A DNA stretch of 64,000 nucleotides from Bemisia tabaci (taxonomy: Eukaryota; Arthropoda; Insecta; Hemiptera; Aleyrodidae), in contig NC_092795.1 of NCBI RefSeq assembly GCF_918797505.1, positions 18,277,131 through 18,341,130 of the forward strand, given 5' to 3'. The position numbers were made by a program, and so were the translations under genes. Under the pieces are notes generated by a model. That model had not been told where the DNA came from, ran no database searches, and saw only the letters and a program-made list of their open reading frames with translations. Positions 21,566 to 33,370 of this stretch are shown piece by piece (position 1 is the first letter of the stretch; each line of letters begins with the position of its first letter).

Positions 21566-22234
21566 TGCATGTGTCAGGGATTTGCGATTGAAGTCTTCTT
21601 TCTTATGTTAAATTGTGGGGAGAAGATTGAAATATTATTTCTCATGTTAAATTTTGTAAGAAACACGATGGTGCTGTTGGTTTTCCCTGAAATCAACTCC
21701 CAAGCTCGAAAAAAGCTCTTTAAGCTCAGGCCGATAGGAGGGATATTCTATGCTACGCTAGAAGTCCACCTCTAGCTCCAGTCAAACGCTCCATGTAAAG
21801 TATGGAGCAAATATATTGGTAGGGTTGCCATTTTGTTTGGAAACTCCAAAACTAGGCTTTTTGCAATGAGGAACTACAATTTTTGGTTCATCCATGAAAG
21901 CACTTATCTGCATTCAGCAACGAATGGCGCACATGTTGTTTTTAAAATGAGCCATAAATATTAGTTCTTTATTGTAAAATGCAGTCCGACTGGAACCACG
22001 GCAACCCGTTAATGTATTTGCTCCCTATTTATGCACAGAGAGTATGACACGTTATGGGTGTGGACTCTCAAGGTAGAGTGGAATATCCTCTCCATTACAA
22101 CCTTAATTTTGAGAGCTTTTTTGGGGCTTGCGAGTTGATTTTAGAGAGAATCAGTGCCACCATCGAGTTCCTCGTGAAATTTTACTTGAAAAAAAGTACT
22201 TTCAGATCGCAAATCCCTGGCACATGCAAGAACT
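21566..22234. mobile_element. 669-bp imperfect palindrome (fold-back)
   Basis: The outer ends are GAGTTCTTGCATGTG with CAGGGATTTGCGAT, and the exact inverse CAAATCCCTGGCACATGCAA at 22209. Inversion continues inward with GAAATCAACTCCCAAGCTCG, GGAGGGATATTCTATG and GGAGCAAATATATT, meeting near 21900. The centre resembles the small MITE at 27891-28026. The whole is non-coding, and both arms run almost to the centre. Confidence 0.85.
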
Positions 22235-22438
22235 CAAGTGTCGCGTCGATGGGGAACTTTTGACTGCTGCCCTTTCTCTCTCCTTCTTGCTCTTTTTTTC
22301 CTTTGTTTTGGCCCGAAAGAGGGGGACATGCCCCGACATCCCCTCCCCACTGGATACACTACTGAAGTAATGCTGCAGTATTGCTGCAGTCAATTACTTG
22401 TCCTGAGTCGAGATGCACTTGGGCGCTGTGGAGGAGAG

Positions 22439-22599
22439 CAGTGGCGAGGTGTGAATGATCGATTGTCGATGTTTCCTCATTTGATGACATGGTAAAGAAT
22501 CGATTATTAAGGTGTACCCTACTACCTTGTCTATCGATCCTTTTCGATGGGCTTAAATGGCAGATCAATCGATATAGTGTAAAGCACGCACCGCCTCTG
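22439..22599. mobile_element. hAT-type CAGTGGCG MITE, copy 3
   Basis: A 161-bp element starting CAGTGGCGAGGTG and ending CGCACCGCCTCTG, flanked by GAGGAGAG (22431-22438) and GAGGAGAA (22600-22607). It holds the family motifs TGATCGATTGTCGA and ATCGATCCTTTTCGATGG. Confidence 0.92.
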
Positions 22600-22607
22600 G
22601 AGGAGAA

Positions 22608-25600
22608 AACTAATAATTCCTGTGACGTAAATCTAGGAATCCTATCAAAATCACTGTCATGTAGACTCATTCCGGTTATACTTTTAAGCTGAGTGCTTCT
22701 TCGTTACAGTTAAGAGCAAGACCGGTGGTGTTAGAGTATATTTTGACAACTATGCGCGTTTGAGCGATCCAACGTAACCTGACAGTGCCGCTTTATATAA
22801 CCTCTTAAAACCCGAAGTGCTACGGATTCGGCATCTATCAAAAGTTCTTTCGTCCGAACTGAAATAAGCCCGGCGGTCACTTGGCTGCAGTCTTAAGGAT
22901 GTTTTGAGGGGTTTCAGTCAACGCGCTTTTTTGAAAATCTGAAACATTTTCCGTTGTTTTTAAAATTGTGTTAAAAAACCAAAATTACACATTAAGAATG
23001 AGCACTGATTTAAAATGTTGCTCATGGACATATGGTTTTTGTGTAAAAATGATATTGCACAGGAAATGTAAACATCTATGTGTAGGGAAAGGAATTTATC
23101 CAGGGAGACAAAATTTCCAGTACAGCGACCTTTTTGAAATTAAGTGAAAATTTCAGCTTTTGAAATTACACTCTAGTATCCTGAAGTCCTGGAGAATAAG
23201 GTTTGAAGGGTTTAATTCGTTACCGTGTCAACAGAGGCCGACAAGTTGTGCGATAAGGTGACTTTACACTCTGAGCATTGCACATCAGACTTTAAATTGT
23301 TTCCTCTTTAAACTATTTCTTTGAGCTGCTAACTCCAAACCATCAAAATATCTGTTTGGTCCGATATGTCTGGGCGTTTTAATGCCCCTAAATGTCCGCA
23401 GAAAGCTACTCAAGGACCCATTATCATTACTTGCATTTTGAGTTTTGGTGGATGAAGGTCCTTTGTCGTGAACTATACTGAGAGAGGCTATTTACAAATC
23501 ACTAAAATCAAAAGGAACTATGAAACAAACAAATCCTATTTACAAAGTTCCTATTGAGTTAGTTTAGTTGTGCACTTGTTCCTTCTGGATCAGCCACGAC
23601 CAAATGATAAATTTCGGTCTGCTAGCAGGGAATAAAGTCGTATCAACTTTCAAAAGAAATGTTAAATAATCTTCACCTAGAAACCATGATTGCAAAACAC
23701 AGAATTTGAGCTTAAACATGGGTACATGCTCATCAGTAGGGTCACCTGCTCAGCCGTTTCCGAAACACTACTCCTAACTTGTCGTGAAGAAGTGAAGTTG
23801 TAACTTGGTCAGACAGTAGTCATAGCGCAATAACGGGGGGGGGGGGAGAGAGAGAAAAAAAGTTGCACTAAGAGGCAAACGATAGCTGGGTCTAAAACTA
23901 TTTGACGTATACATAATTAGCTTTAATTAGATCCAACTTTTCGTGCCGACTATAGTGCGCCGTTTAGCGGTCTGATGATTTCCGGACACTATAAAAAATG
24001 ACCCAATTCAGTCGTGGATCTCAATATTTTCACCTTGACTGCTAGCATTTTCCTTTTACTTCGATCACTGTGAGGGTACAGAATCATGCTAATACTGATC
24101 GTCCAAAAAATTATTTTTTTATTCACTCCTTTTGCCAGGTTGTGGGTGCCGCAGAAAGAAGATCGTCAAACAACAAAAGAATCAAAATGAAGACGTCAAT
24201 ATCACTGCTCGAAGATAAGTGCTTTACAAATATTTCGCGGCACACAAAAAAAAAAATAAAAAATATCAAAACGAGCTAATTGACGATGGTTTGAGCTTCG
24301 GAGTTCATCCTAAACAAAAAGTAAAAAACTACACATGTTTTGAAAAAAACGTGCTAATCCCGCGCTTTTTTCTTGTTGTAAAAAAACTACATGTCATGTT
24401 AGTTTTGAGTCCGCAGTTAAAAACATGTGGTTTTGAGAACCAGTAACCCATTTAAAGTTTTTTACCATATTCAAGGCACAAAATATCGAGTTTCACTACA
24501 CCTTTAGATTCTCTACAGATTGACAAAAAAAAAAAAGAACTAAACCCCTAGAACTTACACTTTAAGATAAAGATAAACGAGAGGGTTTTTCATTAAAAAG
24601 TAAAATAGATAAAGATTCTTTGACTCAACTTCACAAAGCTCTTAGTATTTCAAAGTATTCTATACATTAACATCCTTTTTGTGGTCATACAACCAATTAA
24701 AAACCGACATATTCACTTTTTTTTAATGAAGTATCGTACAAGAGCGTGTAGGTGCTTCTTCAAAGGAGCGAATAAGTCTGGGACAATTTTACGCTATCAT
24801 TAAACTTCATGAACAACTTTTCCTCTCCCTTTTCTTTCGCAAAGTTGCCATCACTAGCCAGGCGTGCCAGTATGATAGATTTCTTTTTGCGTTCTCATGC
24901 TTTTATTCAATAAAAACTATTAGTGAGACCTGTTTATCGAGAACCGGTTTCATCCCTCTGTGAAGCTCGGCGTGGCGAACTCTTTAAACCTAAACACATT
25001 TTATTCTCTATGCTTCAGATTAACCCTTTTAACGCCTCAAGGTATGTATGATATCTTTTGGATCTGTTTTTGAATCTCTTCGGATTAAAACACCGTGGTG
25101 GTCTCGGCATAATCGAAACGACTGTACAAGTATATAGGTAGTTTTATATCCTGTGCTGTTTTTTTTTTTTAGGTGGATACTTCATCATTCTCTAAAGGAT
25201 CTTTACTACCCTTCGCCCGGCATTTTCTGTGATAGCTTTTGAGAAAAAATAAGTCCATTTTAGTAGAATCTTTCGATTAAATTGAATAATCGGAAAAAAT
25301 TAATGAAAAGACGAACGAATAAATAATAAAATATATTTGCGTAAAGTTCAACTCAAATCAGCAGAAAAAAAGAAAGCTTGGAGAAACTTAATACTTAATA
25401 TGAAAAGAAACTTATATTTTATCCCATTCTAAGAGCCAAGTGTAATGATAACTGTGACAAATGTCCAGTCATAGTTTGTGACAAAAATAGACCGGTCAGA
25501 TCAGCATTCAGAATTTATAGAATTTATTGGTCAGTAATATAAGTAGGAAAAAAGTGTAAAATTAGCCACTTGTTTTAAAATCAAAGGAATTTAAAGAATA

Positions 25601-26452
25601 ATATGATAATTCTCATGAACTTTCAAATGGTACGCGTAAAATTTCTTCGAAGTTTTTTTATGAAGTTTCATTGCATTGAATGTTGCAGCTCTTTACCGAA
25701 AAAAAGGGGGCCTGCTTTTTCCATGTGAATGAAGGCTGAATGATCCTGTGAACGGTTCTAGTCCATAGATTACGTATGTGCACATAAATCCATACTGACA
25801 TGTTTTCGGGGGAGAGGATGGAGGGGGAAGAAGGAAAAATGATAATCGTTATCCACAGCCGTAACCAGAGGTGCGGAAGGTTTTCAAGGTAAATCAAATA
25901 TCAGACAATCGCCCGCAAAACCAACCGCCAATGTGAGAAAAATCCGTTACAGCGTAGTATTTCCCTCAAAATTTTTAATGAGTTACGGAAAGGCAGTCAT
26001 TTTTAACTAGTCACATCGTTTCTTGTTTTTGTTTGTAATTTTGCTTTTCGAAGAAAAAAACTGAATGCAAAGACGAATGGGAAAAACGCAAAATTCTAAT
26101 GAATACCGAAATAGGTGGCTGCTTGTATGACTTCGTTAGATCGCATTCAATCATCAACACCAGAGGGCATGTCTGTTGAGGCACAAAATGAACGGTACTG
26201 TGTTGCAGATCAGTAAATTTACAGATATATATTTCTACCGACTACATCCGAATATTAAAGTTCATGCATACTTTTGTGGTTGCTCACACTACAAAAAAGG
26301 GTATGTATCGTAGTTTTGTCAAATCTCATAAAATAACTATTTGTAAAAATACTATTTCTTTGCGCCGAAAGGCAGGCGACGATGGAACTTCACCTCGAAA
26401 AAAGACCTACACTGTCTGGAGTGAAGCTCTACGGTTTTTTCCTTGACAACAA
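22608..26452. other. Long AT-rich spacer, no gene recognised
   Basis: A G13 run followed by an AG repeat lies at about 23837-23860. The rest is AT-rich without inverted-repeat elements that I could support. Frames such as 24070-24279 and 25658-25897 carry no recognisable domain. Confidence 0.4.
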
Positions 26453-26914
26453 TCGAGGGGCTTGGAGGACAAGGCACATGAGTTCGCAGTTTTTGCTACT
26501 TCGAAAAATATGTATTTAAAGTGTCAAGTTTACATAGCGCCTTAAGACAGAAAGAAAGTTCGAACTCAAATTTTAATGTTCGACAATTAGATTTAAAGAT
26601 TGAAATTTTCACGAATTATATTTTAAGACCAGTTTTAGTTGCAATCACTATAATCTCATTTTTCTTAAAGAAAAAAGAAAATGCACTTATGCGCCTTGCA
26701 CTGGAAAAAAAATGGTTCTGTTCACAGCTAGGGCTCCTGCACTTTCTTTGTTACAGCGACAACAGTTTCCGTATGAGGACAGAGTACTCTGTCGCTCACG
26801 ACTCAAGTTCGTGTTCTCACGACAGAAAAGTTCCGTTAGTATCAAAAGGAAGCGCAAGAACCCTGTGAACAGAAGGCTTTGTCATCAGCTGCGTGTGTCC
26901 TTCAAGGCCCCTCA
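26453..26914. mobile_element. TTGAGGGGCTTGG MITE with an insertion in its right end
   Basis: The left end CGAGGGGCTTGGAGGACAAG continues into GTTCGCAGTTTTTGCTA. The complementary right end begins TGCACTTATGCGCCTTG at 26683, is broken at about 26699, and resumes GTCCTTCAAGGCCCCTCAA at 26897. The intervening 199 bp starts CACTGG plus an A-run and has inverted inner blocks (TTCTGTTCACAG and CTGTGAACAGAAG), so it is probably a second small MITE. Sibling copies are at 31771, 41615 and 53189. Confidence 0.8.
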
Positions 26915-27886
26915 ACAAGCGAATTTTATTTTCAAGTTCGGCACTACTTTTGTGCCCGAACATCCGAGCTGCCACTCTATGTAGTTCGGAACTGCACGAA
27001 TCGCAACTTTGGTGCGTGATTTTGGTACCACTCGCGATGGTGGTTCTAAAATGGTTCGACCTATCGAAACCAACGGATCTGATTGTCGAATCTGTAACAC
27101 CAGCCCGTCCGCTCCTGGTGTTGGTGATTAATGTAAACGAAACAAGATGGCGAGAAAGTTTTATAAAGTTCTAAACGTGATTTTGGATGTGATAGAATTT
27201 TTTTTGATATCCACCTTCTGAATTGAGTTCGGATCGAACTTTTGATGGTTATTTTTGCCATAAAATCAACTTTGAGTCCAGAATATCAGTAGCATGTTCT
27301 CAGTCGATAATCGATGCTTCCACTGATTCGGCTTGTTCACATTGGGCCAATTTGGAGGTCCACTGATAGCCTGAAACTGATGAACGCAATCCGAGAGCTG
27401 CACAGACGATTGCAATACTCGTCCCTGTCATAGGTACTCTGCACAACTGCCGAATCTGGAAATTTTGGCTGGAGTCCGCAACACTGCCGGTATCCACCTA
27501 TCCTGCCTATTAGAATGGGAGTCGAGGAGGAACAGGGAACTCCCTGGATATGTGTCAAGGACACGAGAGCTTACAATTAGTAGTCTCCCTGCCCTCCACC
27601 GCCCGCGCCGCGCCCTCCCCGACTTATTAGTGCTCTCCGTCATGTACCATGTACGTACTGCCGGGTTCCGATTCGGGATCTGCCTCTGCTCTTTCAAAGC
27701 TCATTTTGCGTTCACTCCCTGTCACATACTCACATCTTCCCTCCCCCACCCCCTCCCACTCGCAGTGCACGCCCGTAAGCGCGTTTCATGAACGCATTCT
27801 CTGCCTGCGTAAATGCAAGCGTATAAGAAATAACCAACCATGCGGACGTATTTAAATACTGCACGGAAGAAAAGTATCAGAATCAC
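26915..27886. other. Spacer, no gene recognised
   Basis: Overlapping frames on both strands at 27061-27800 were read, and none has a recognisable domain or a convincing start. A pyrimidine/C-rich patch lies near 27740. Confidence 0.4.
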
Positions 27887-27890
27887 AACT

Positions 27891-28026
27891 GGACTGCATT
27901 TTGCAATTTGGAACTATAAATTTTGGCTCTTCTGAAAAAACACTTATGTGCGTAGGAAAACTAATGGCACATACGTTGTTTTTAACCGGGCTAGAATCTA
28001 TAGATCCAAATTGTAAAATGTGGTCC
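27891..28026. mobile_element. GGACTGCATTTTGC palindromic MITE
   Basis: A 136-bp element with ends GGACTGCATTTTGCAATTTG and the complement of GGACCACATTTTACAATTTG, flanked by the 4-bp duplication AACT (27887-27890, 28027-28030). The same inverted pair forms the centre of the 669-bp palindrome at 21566-22234. Confidence 0.85.
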
Positions 28027-28224
28027 AACTATACTCCTGGCTAATTTTGGCGTTTGATTTAAGTGTAGTTGCGCCAGGCAGAGGTACGAATGACTTTGTC
28101 GAAAGTATGGTTGGATCAACCATACCTCTCGCTAGTGCACCAACTCTTATATGTGCATCCAAATTCAGCCAGGAGCACAGTTGGGATTGTGAGAGATACT
28201 ACTTTTCAGTTTTCTATCTCTATT

Positions 28225-28470
28225 CGCCGTTTTCCTCACAAAAGAACATAACTACATTTCAATGTTGCCGAATTTCACCTCTTGAGTTGCATATTTACCA
28301 GAAGAATCTTGGGCGTTTCTAACAGCAAATTTTACCGATTTTCCTCTGATCTCATACAAAAATTAGGAAAAATCTCGGAAGAAAATTGCATGTATACGTT
28401 CTTGTAAAAAATTAAATTATTTCGGTAAATTTTGCAACCTCAGAATGGGGTTACGTTCCTTTTACTACGT
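28225..28470. mobile_element. CGTCGTTTCC MITE, copy 2
   Basis: A 246-bp element starting CGCCGTTTTCCTCACAAAAG, flanked by the exact 4-bp duplication TATT (28221-28224, 28471-28474). Inner arms AATGTTGCCGAATTTCAC and GTAAATTTTGCAACCTC are inverted partners. The right terminal bases are eroded compared with the 33112 copy. Confidence 0.88.
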
Positions 28471-28474
28471 TATT

Positions 28475-29602
28475 TGGGAGAAAGGGGGATCTGCTTCTTG
28501 TGCAAAGTCCAAGAGGCTGGCAAGAGACAGGTTTAAAGTTGCATGGTAATAAAATTGAGGTACATGTATCACATACTATTTTAACGATCTCAAAAGTCTG
28601 ATTATCTACTTGTATTTCAATAATCCAACGTCATTTATAAAAGTATTCCCTATAACTTTGTGTACGTCTATATTTTACGAATTTGATTTCGTCGTCGAAG
28701 AGAAACATATACCACCAAACGAAGTTATTTGACAGAAACAACCTATCTCATCAATTACGAAAATGAATCGTAAGTTGGTGTGCAAAACTCCCAGCGTAGG
28801 TAGATCATTTCTGCTTAGTGACGTCCAAAGAAACCCTTTTTTAGTTCCGGTGAGAGAGAGTTTTACTCACGGAAGTTTACAGACTGCGGAGGATGTTTAG
28901 AGCCGAAAAATTATGTCCCCCCGTCAATTAGGAATAAAATACAGCTCCGGAACACAGAGGCTATCGGATCATAACAAAATCGGCATGTGAGGGCGAACAA
29001 TAGTAATCGTAGCAGCGCCGAAGGAGGGACCCATCTGGATTAACGCGGTGGATTAAGATGGGGCCGAGGGCTGAGGGGGAGACGTGGAGGTAAACCGAGC
29101 GACGCCGTGTCATAATTGTCAGTTTTAGTGAACCCATAAAAAATTTCGGCATTTTTACGGTTCTATTGGATGCTTCTCTACCTTACTTTGCTGTCAAACG
29201 TCTTAAAAAATATTGGTTTCTCTCGATGACTTTTCGATTCTTTAATACAAAAATACGAACGTGTTTAAACTTTAGAGTTGGACCAGAGGACCTGTCATGA
29301 TACACACCTAATACGTGCGGATCTTTCCCAAGGTAAGTGAAACGAAGACGCTCCTCCGGTAGAGACCACCTAAAATCGAAAAAAAAGTCAGTTTATCAGT
29401 TTTGTATCAGTCTCGAGGGTAAATATGTCCCACGGGAAAAGAGGACTAATGAGAATCAAATCTTGCAGAATTGGAATCCTGTTTCAAACTTTCCACCAAG
29501 ATTGGAAGGAAACCAACGAAGTTGAGCGTTTCGTGGATTATAAGTGCTTGAATAAGGGTAGAGCAAACCTTCGTTTCACTTACTTTGTATGCTTTCGATG
29601 TA
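28475..29602. other. Spacer, no gene recognised
   Basis: AT-rich DNA followed by mixed sequence. Frames at 28961-29152 and 29337-29525 show no recognisable domain. Confidence 0.4.
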
Positions 29603-29927
29603 GAAAGGAAAGAGTGGAAGAAGGAGAAGAAAAGGAGGAAGAGGAATAATTGGAAGAAGAGGAAGAAGAAGAAAAAGAGGAGGAAAGAGGAGGAGGAAGA
29701 ATAAGAGGAGCAGGAAGAAGAGGAGGAGGAAGAAGAACAGGAGGAGGGAGAAGAAGGGGAGGAGGAAGAAGAGGAGGAGGAGGAAGAAGAGGAAGAGGGG
29801 GGAAAAGAAGGGGAGGAGGAAGAATAAGAGGAGGAGGAAGAATAAGGGGAGGAGGAAGAAGAAGAGGAGGAGGAAGAAGAAGAAGAGGATGAAGAAGAAA
29901 AGGAGGAAAGAGGAGAAGAAGAAGAAT
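29603..29927. repeat. Long polypurine (GGA/GAA) tract
   Basis: About 325 bases almost entirely A and G on the plus strand, made of irregular GGAGGAAGA units. It forces a poly-Ser frame and a Phe/Leu frame on the minus strand and a Gly/Arg frame on the plus strand. All three are compositional artefacts. Long mirror-like purine tracts can adopt triplex structures. Confidence 0.92.
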
Positions 29928-30384
29928 GACAAATACATGCGCGTAACGCCGAACTGGTCAGTTCAGCGGCGATTAGGCTAATAGGCAAACTGTTTGAAGT
30001 AGTAAACAAAATCTTTGAGCTCCTAGCATAACCAAGTTTATATACTATCTAAACCTCATTTTAGATTCATCACAAACCTAAAAGTTTATGTTGTATCTAA
30101 ACCACTTCTAGGTAGTAGCTGAACTAGTTCGGCTATAATCCAAACTGCTGGCCATATACCGTCACAAACTGTTTAGGCAGGTGCAGTGACGAATCACGTG
30201 CGTTTAAAAAAGTCCGTTACTTTTTCAGTCTCAGTTGAAATGCTAATGGCGTCGCGAGTCGGTCGTATCGAGTCGGTTGACGAATTAAAAGTAATAAAAA
30301 TTAATTATCTCAAGTGCTGTGCTATTTCAAATTCACCGCTCATTCGGAATCGTCAGTGGCGCTCTCTGAAGGCAGTAGAACTTA

Positions 30385-30445
30385 ACTCTCAGTCTCAGTG
30401 CTGTTGAGTTGATGTCAACAGAAACTGATATCACCATCCCGGTGG
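30385..30445 (+). promoter_or_regulatory. Candidate transcription start and 5' exon
   Basis: ACTCTCAGTCTCAGTGCTGT resembles tandem insect initiator motifs (TCAGT). It is followed by about 60 bases ending at a strong donor, GGTGG|GTGAGT (30444/30445). A plausible acceptor exon follows at 30982. No TATA box was seen. This is inference from short signals only. Confidence 0.2.
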
Positions 30446-30981
30446 GTGAGTCAAGGTATTATGTTACTAATTCTTTAATCATTAAACGAAACACATCCGA
30501 AAACATCATTACTGTTCTATTAATCTTTCAAGTAAACCAGTATTCCTTTGTCCAAGAGTGTAGATGTTTAACTAATCTGTTCGTTCGAGCGGCGTGCTGC
30601 GTGACAAGAATTCGCGTTCGAAACCGGAGGACTTTAGTCTGCCAGTGATTCTTATCATCAGTTTGTTAAATCAAGAAACATCAGCATTATCCAAATCATC
30701 GTTTGATCGCTCGATATCGGTGCTATTGTTTGAATACATGGGATAGTAACAGTGTGTACATATCTACGAGTCGCTCCTAATTAGAATCAGGACCTCATGT
30801 ATGTATCAAAGCTCAATATTTTGGTTTCTTTCAGCGGCACATAGATTTTAAGGTGACAATTTTTTCTCAGGTAACTCATCTGTAATATTTTTAACTTCGT
30901 ATAACAACTGAGAAATCAATTCACATCTCCGCCTAAAAACCACAAATACACACAAAAAAAAAAAATGTTTATTTTTTCAGG

Positions 30982-31121
30982 TTTGACCAAACAAACGATT
31001 CCATGCAATTACTCCACCGTGATTTTACACATCGCGCTGAGCCAGAACCGCACTCCATTTCCCCCGTGCGCATACACTCTGGAAAGACACGAAGTTGAAG
31101 GATGTTGGCAAGTTGACAACA
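30982..31121 (+). CDS. Candidate internal exon, unknown product
   Basis: A polypyrimidine stretch and CAG acceptor (TTATTTTTTCAG|GTTTG) precede about 140 bases that end at GACAACAGAG|GTAGGT, a good donor. One of the three frames is open throughout (residues near the end: EVEGCWQVDNR) while another has an early stop. No family was recognised. The segment lies downstream of the candidate start at 30385 in the same orientation. It could equally be chance. Confidence 0.22.
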
Positions 31122-31124
31122 GAG

Positions 31125-31770
31125 GTAGGTGGTCGCTTTCATTCTGAGGAGCGGAGTCGTAAGAACATATGCTCTTGAACTCGACACGGAGTTATGCTAA
31201 TTGGGTGACTCCACGGATCATTCAGAAGTTGAGGAGCCGGAGGAGCGTCTGAACTCGCGGCCGCGAGGGGTGGAAACTTTTTCCTCGCGAAGGGAAGTCT
31301 CTTTCATGCCCGGTTCCTCGAGGATCTCCCCTTCCTTCTTGGGCCCATTGTTGAGGGCCCGCGGAAGCATCTGCTAATATATTGACTTGCTCCCGGCCCC
31401 GGCTCCTTCCGGGCCCGGGGCCCCACGGATCTTATCCCCACGTGCTCAGACGGAGGGTCTCGTGCCCGGGCCCGGATCCAGGACGAGGATTCCCTCCCAC
31501 GGACAAAAGGAAGAAAGCGCTCAGGTATGGATACGAAAAAAAGTCAAATATTTGTCCAGGTCCAGATTACAACATGAACTTGTCAAAGGCTCCATGTCAT
31601 CACCATCATCATCATCAAGTAAAAGAGGGTGGTCAACTCGACTGGGTAAGGGATGAAGCACCTTTGACTATGTTTTCTTAATGTAATTTTAAGATGAGTT
31701 CATTGGGTTTGCGGCAAATTTATGTCTGAGCAAAATGAAGAGGTGCTACTTATGGGAAATGGCTCATAAA
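31125..31770. other. GC-rich spacer, no gene recognised
   Basis: The core 31240-31500 is GC-rich with long G/C runs (CCGGGCCCGGGGCCCC near 31409). A short CATCAT repeat is at about 31598. Frames here are Pro/Gly/Arg-biased. It may be a CpG-rich regulatory block, but nothing specific supports that. Confidence 0.35.
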
Positions 31771-31995
31771 TGAAGGGCTTGGAGGACAAGGCGCGTAAGT
31801 GCAGTTTTTGCTATTTCGAGATATACTTGTTTGAAGTTTCGAACTAACATGGATCCTCGTGGCGAAAGTAAAGTTCAAACTGACTTTTGATGCTTAAAAG
31901 TTGGAATTTGTTAGCAAATTTTTCACAGAATATATAAATATCTCAATTTTTTAAAAAAAACTGCACCTATGCGCCTTTTCCTCCAAGCCCCTCAA
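31771..31995. mobile_element. TTGAGGGGCTTGG MITE, intact copy
   Basis: A 225-bp element starting GAAGGGCTTGGAGGACAAGG with GTGCAGTTTTTGCTATTT, and ending AAACTGCACCTATGCGCC with CTCCAAGCCCCTCAA. The interior TTCGAACTAACATGGATCC and GATGCTTAAAAG blocks match the copies at 41615 and 53189. Non-coding. Confidence 0.87.
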
Positions 31996-33107
31996 TTTCT
32001 CTCACTCAGTCACTTCAGTAAAGACACATCAACTGATGTAGTGACCAATCAATCTTTTTTGTTATTTTAGCGTTAATTTTCTACTTTTGAGAATTTGTAA
32101 AACATCAAAATCTCGATAAAAACGAGGTGTGCGACCACTCACGATTGACTTTCCCACGTTTGAGCCTTATCAGATCTCTTGATTAAAACATTATTATTTC
32201 GCAACAAATCATGGAGATCTGAGTTTCCTGTTGTTGTGGCTGGATTTAGTCGTCAAATGGCGCTCCACGTGGAAAGGTTAACAGCACGCCACCTTTGTCT
32301 GTCTAAAAAAAACTTCTCGAGCCCTAAGCACTTTCCATCTCCGGTGCCAATTTTAGCGTTAAAATCTACTTACCTTTCATCAAATTCATTGACCTACTGA
32401 CCTGTCCACTCATCCTGCCGTGTCTTCAAAGTAAGCACTTTATGTGATAATGAAGTTTTTAAGACATTTTTTTTTAGCTAGGTGTAGCGCATTACACAGA
32501 AAAATATCCCTCATTTTCTCATTAAATTATACGAATGATCATCGGCAGTTAAACACATTGTGATTAGTTGTAGTAACACCAATCATAATTTAGAGCACAT
32601 TACCAAGGTGTTATACATAGTATTCAATGTGTTAAACGTTTTTTGGGGTCTTTTCATGTATCATGAGTGGTCCACAAACAACAATTAACTAAGAGCGACT
32701 ACGAGAGGAATGTTAACAGGGTGTGAGCTACAACCATAGACGTGTGCAGAGGTTTTTTTGTCGGTGTGCCAAATGGCGAAAATACCTCTCCCCTCCTTCC
32801 GCCAAAGTTAATGTAGTATCAAATATGATCGCTAGACATTAAGAGAAAGGGAGTCAATTTGCACAAGACAGCACTATGCAGTACTCTTTCGCACAAAGTA
32901 TTGTGTTGTACGTTCACTGTGTCTTGTCAAAAACCACGACAGTGTGCATATTACATCACTTGTACATCGCACTAGATACAATTTTTCTATTTTAGGGAGA
33001 TCGACCAGTTTGACCCAAATCATGAATCATTCAAATTCTGGAGAAAAACAGATTTTGAAAATTAGGTCATTTCGGGCTCTCATCGGTAACATGGCAGAAC
33101 TGAAGAC
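31996..33107. other. Spacer with one inverted repeat
   Basis: At 32546-32640 the arms GTTAAACACATTG...AACACC and the inverse GGTGTT...CAATGTGTTAAAC (imperfect, about 32 bp) form a hairpin-like element of about 95 bp. The remainder shows no gene. Frames at 32179-32400 and 32944-33138 are unrecognised. Confidence 0.5.
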
Positions 33108-33111
33108 AATA

Positions 33112-33366
33112 CGTCGTTTTTCTCACGTAAGAACGTAACTATATTTCAATGTTGCCAAATTCCCCGTTGCAAATTTCGTTTTTATGAGGAGAATCTTAGA
33201 CATTTTTCACTGATTTTTCACCGATGATTTTTCCTCTGATTTCATGCAAAAATCAGGAAAAGTTTGGACGAAAACTGAGTAGGTGCATCCTTGTAAAAAA
33301 TTAAATTGTTTGAGTCAATTTGGCAACCTTGGGATGGAGTTACGTCCCTTCGTCCGAGAAACGACG
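33112..33366. mobile_element. CGTCGTTTCC MITE, best-preserved copy
   Basis: A 255-bp element with ends CGTCGTTTTTCTCACGTAAG and the complement of CGTCGTTTCTCGGACGAAGG. It is flanked by the exact 4-bp duplication AATA (33108-33111, 33367-33370). The inner arms TTTCAATGTTGCCAAATT and AATTTGGCAACCTTGGGA are inverted partners. Confidence 0.92.
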
Positions 33367-33370
33367 AATA

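Noticed and set aside
29446..30009. 187-codon minus-strand poly-Ser frame and an overlapping Phe/Leu-rich frame
   Set aside because: Both are translations of the same polypurine tract; extreme composition and no domain.
30608..30622. GTTCGAAAC, a second B-box-like word
   Set aside because: No A box or acceptor stem nearby.
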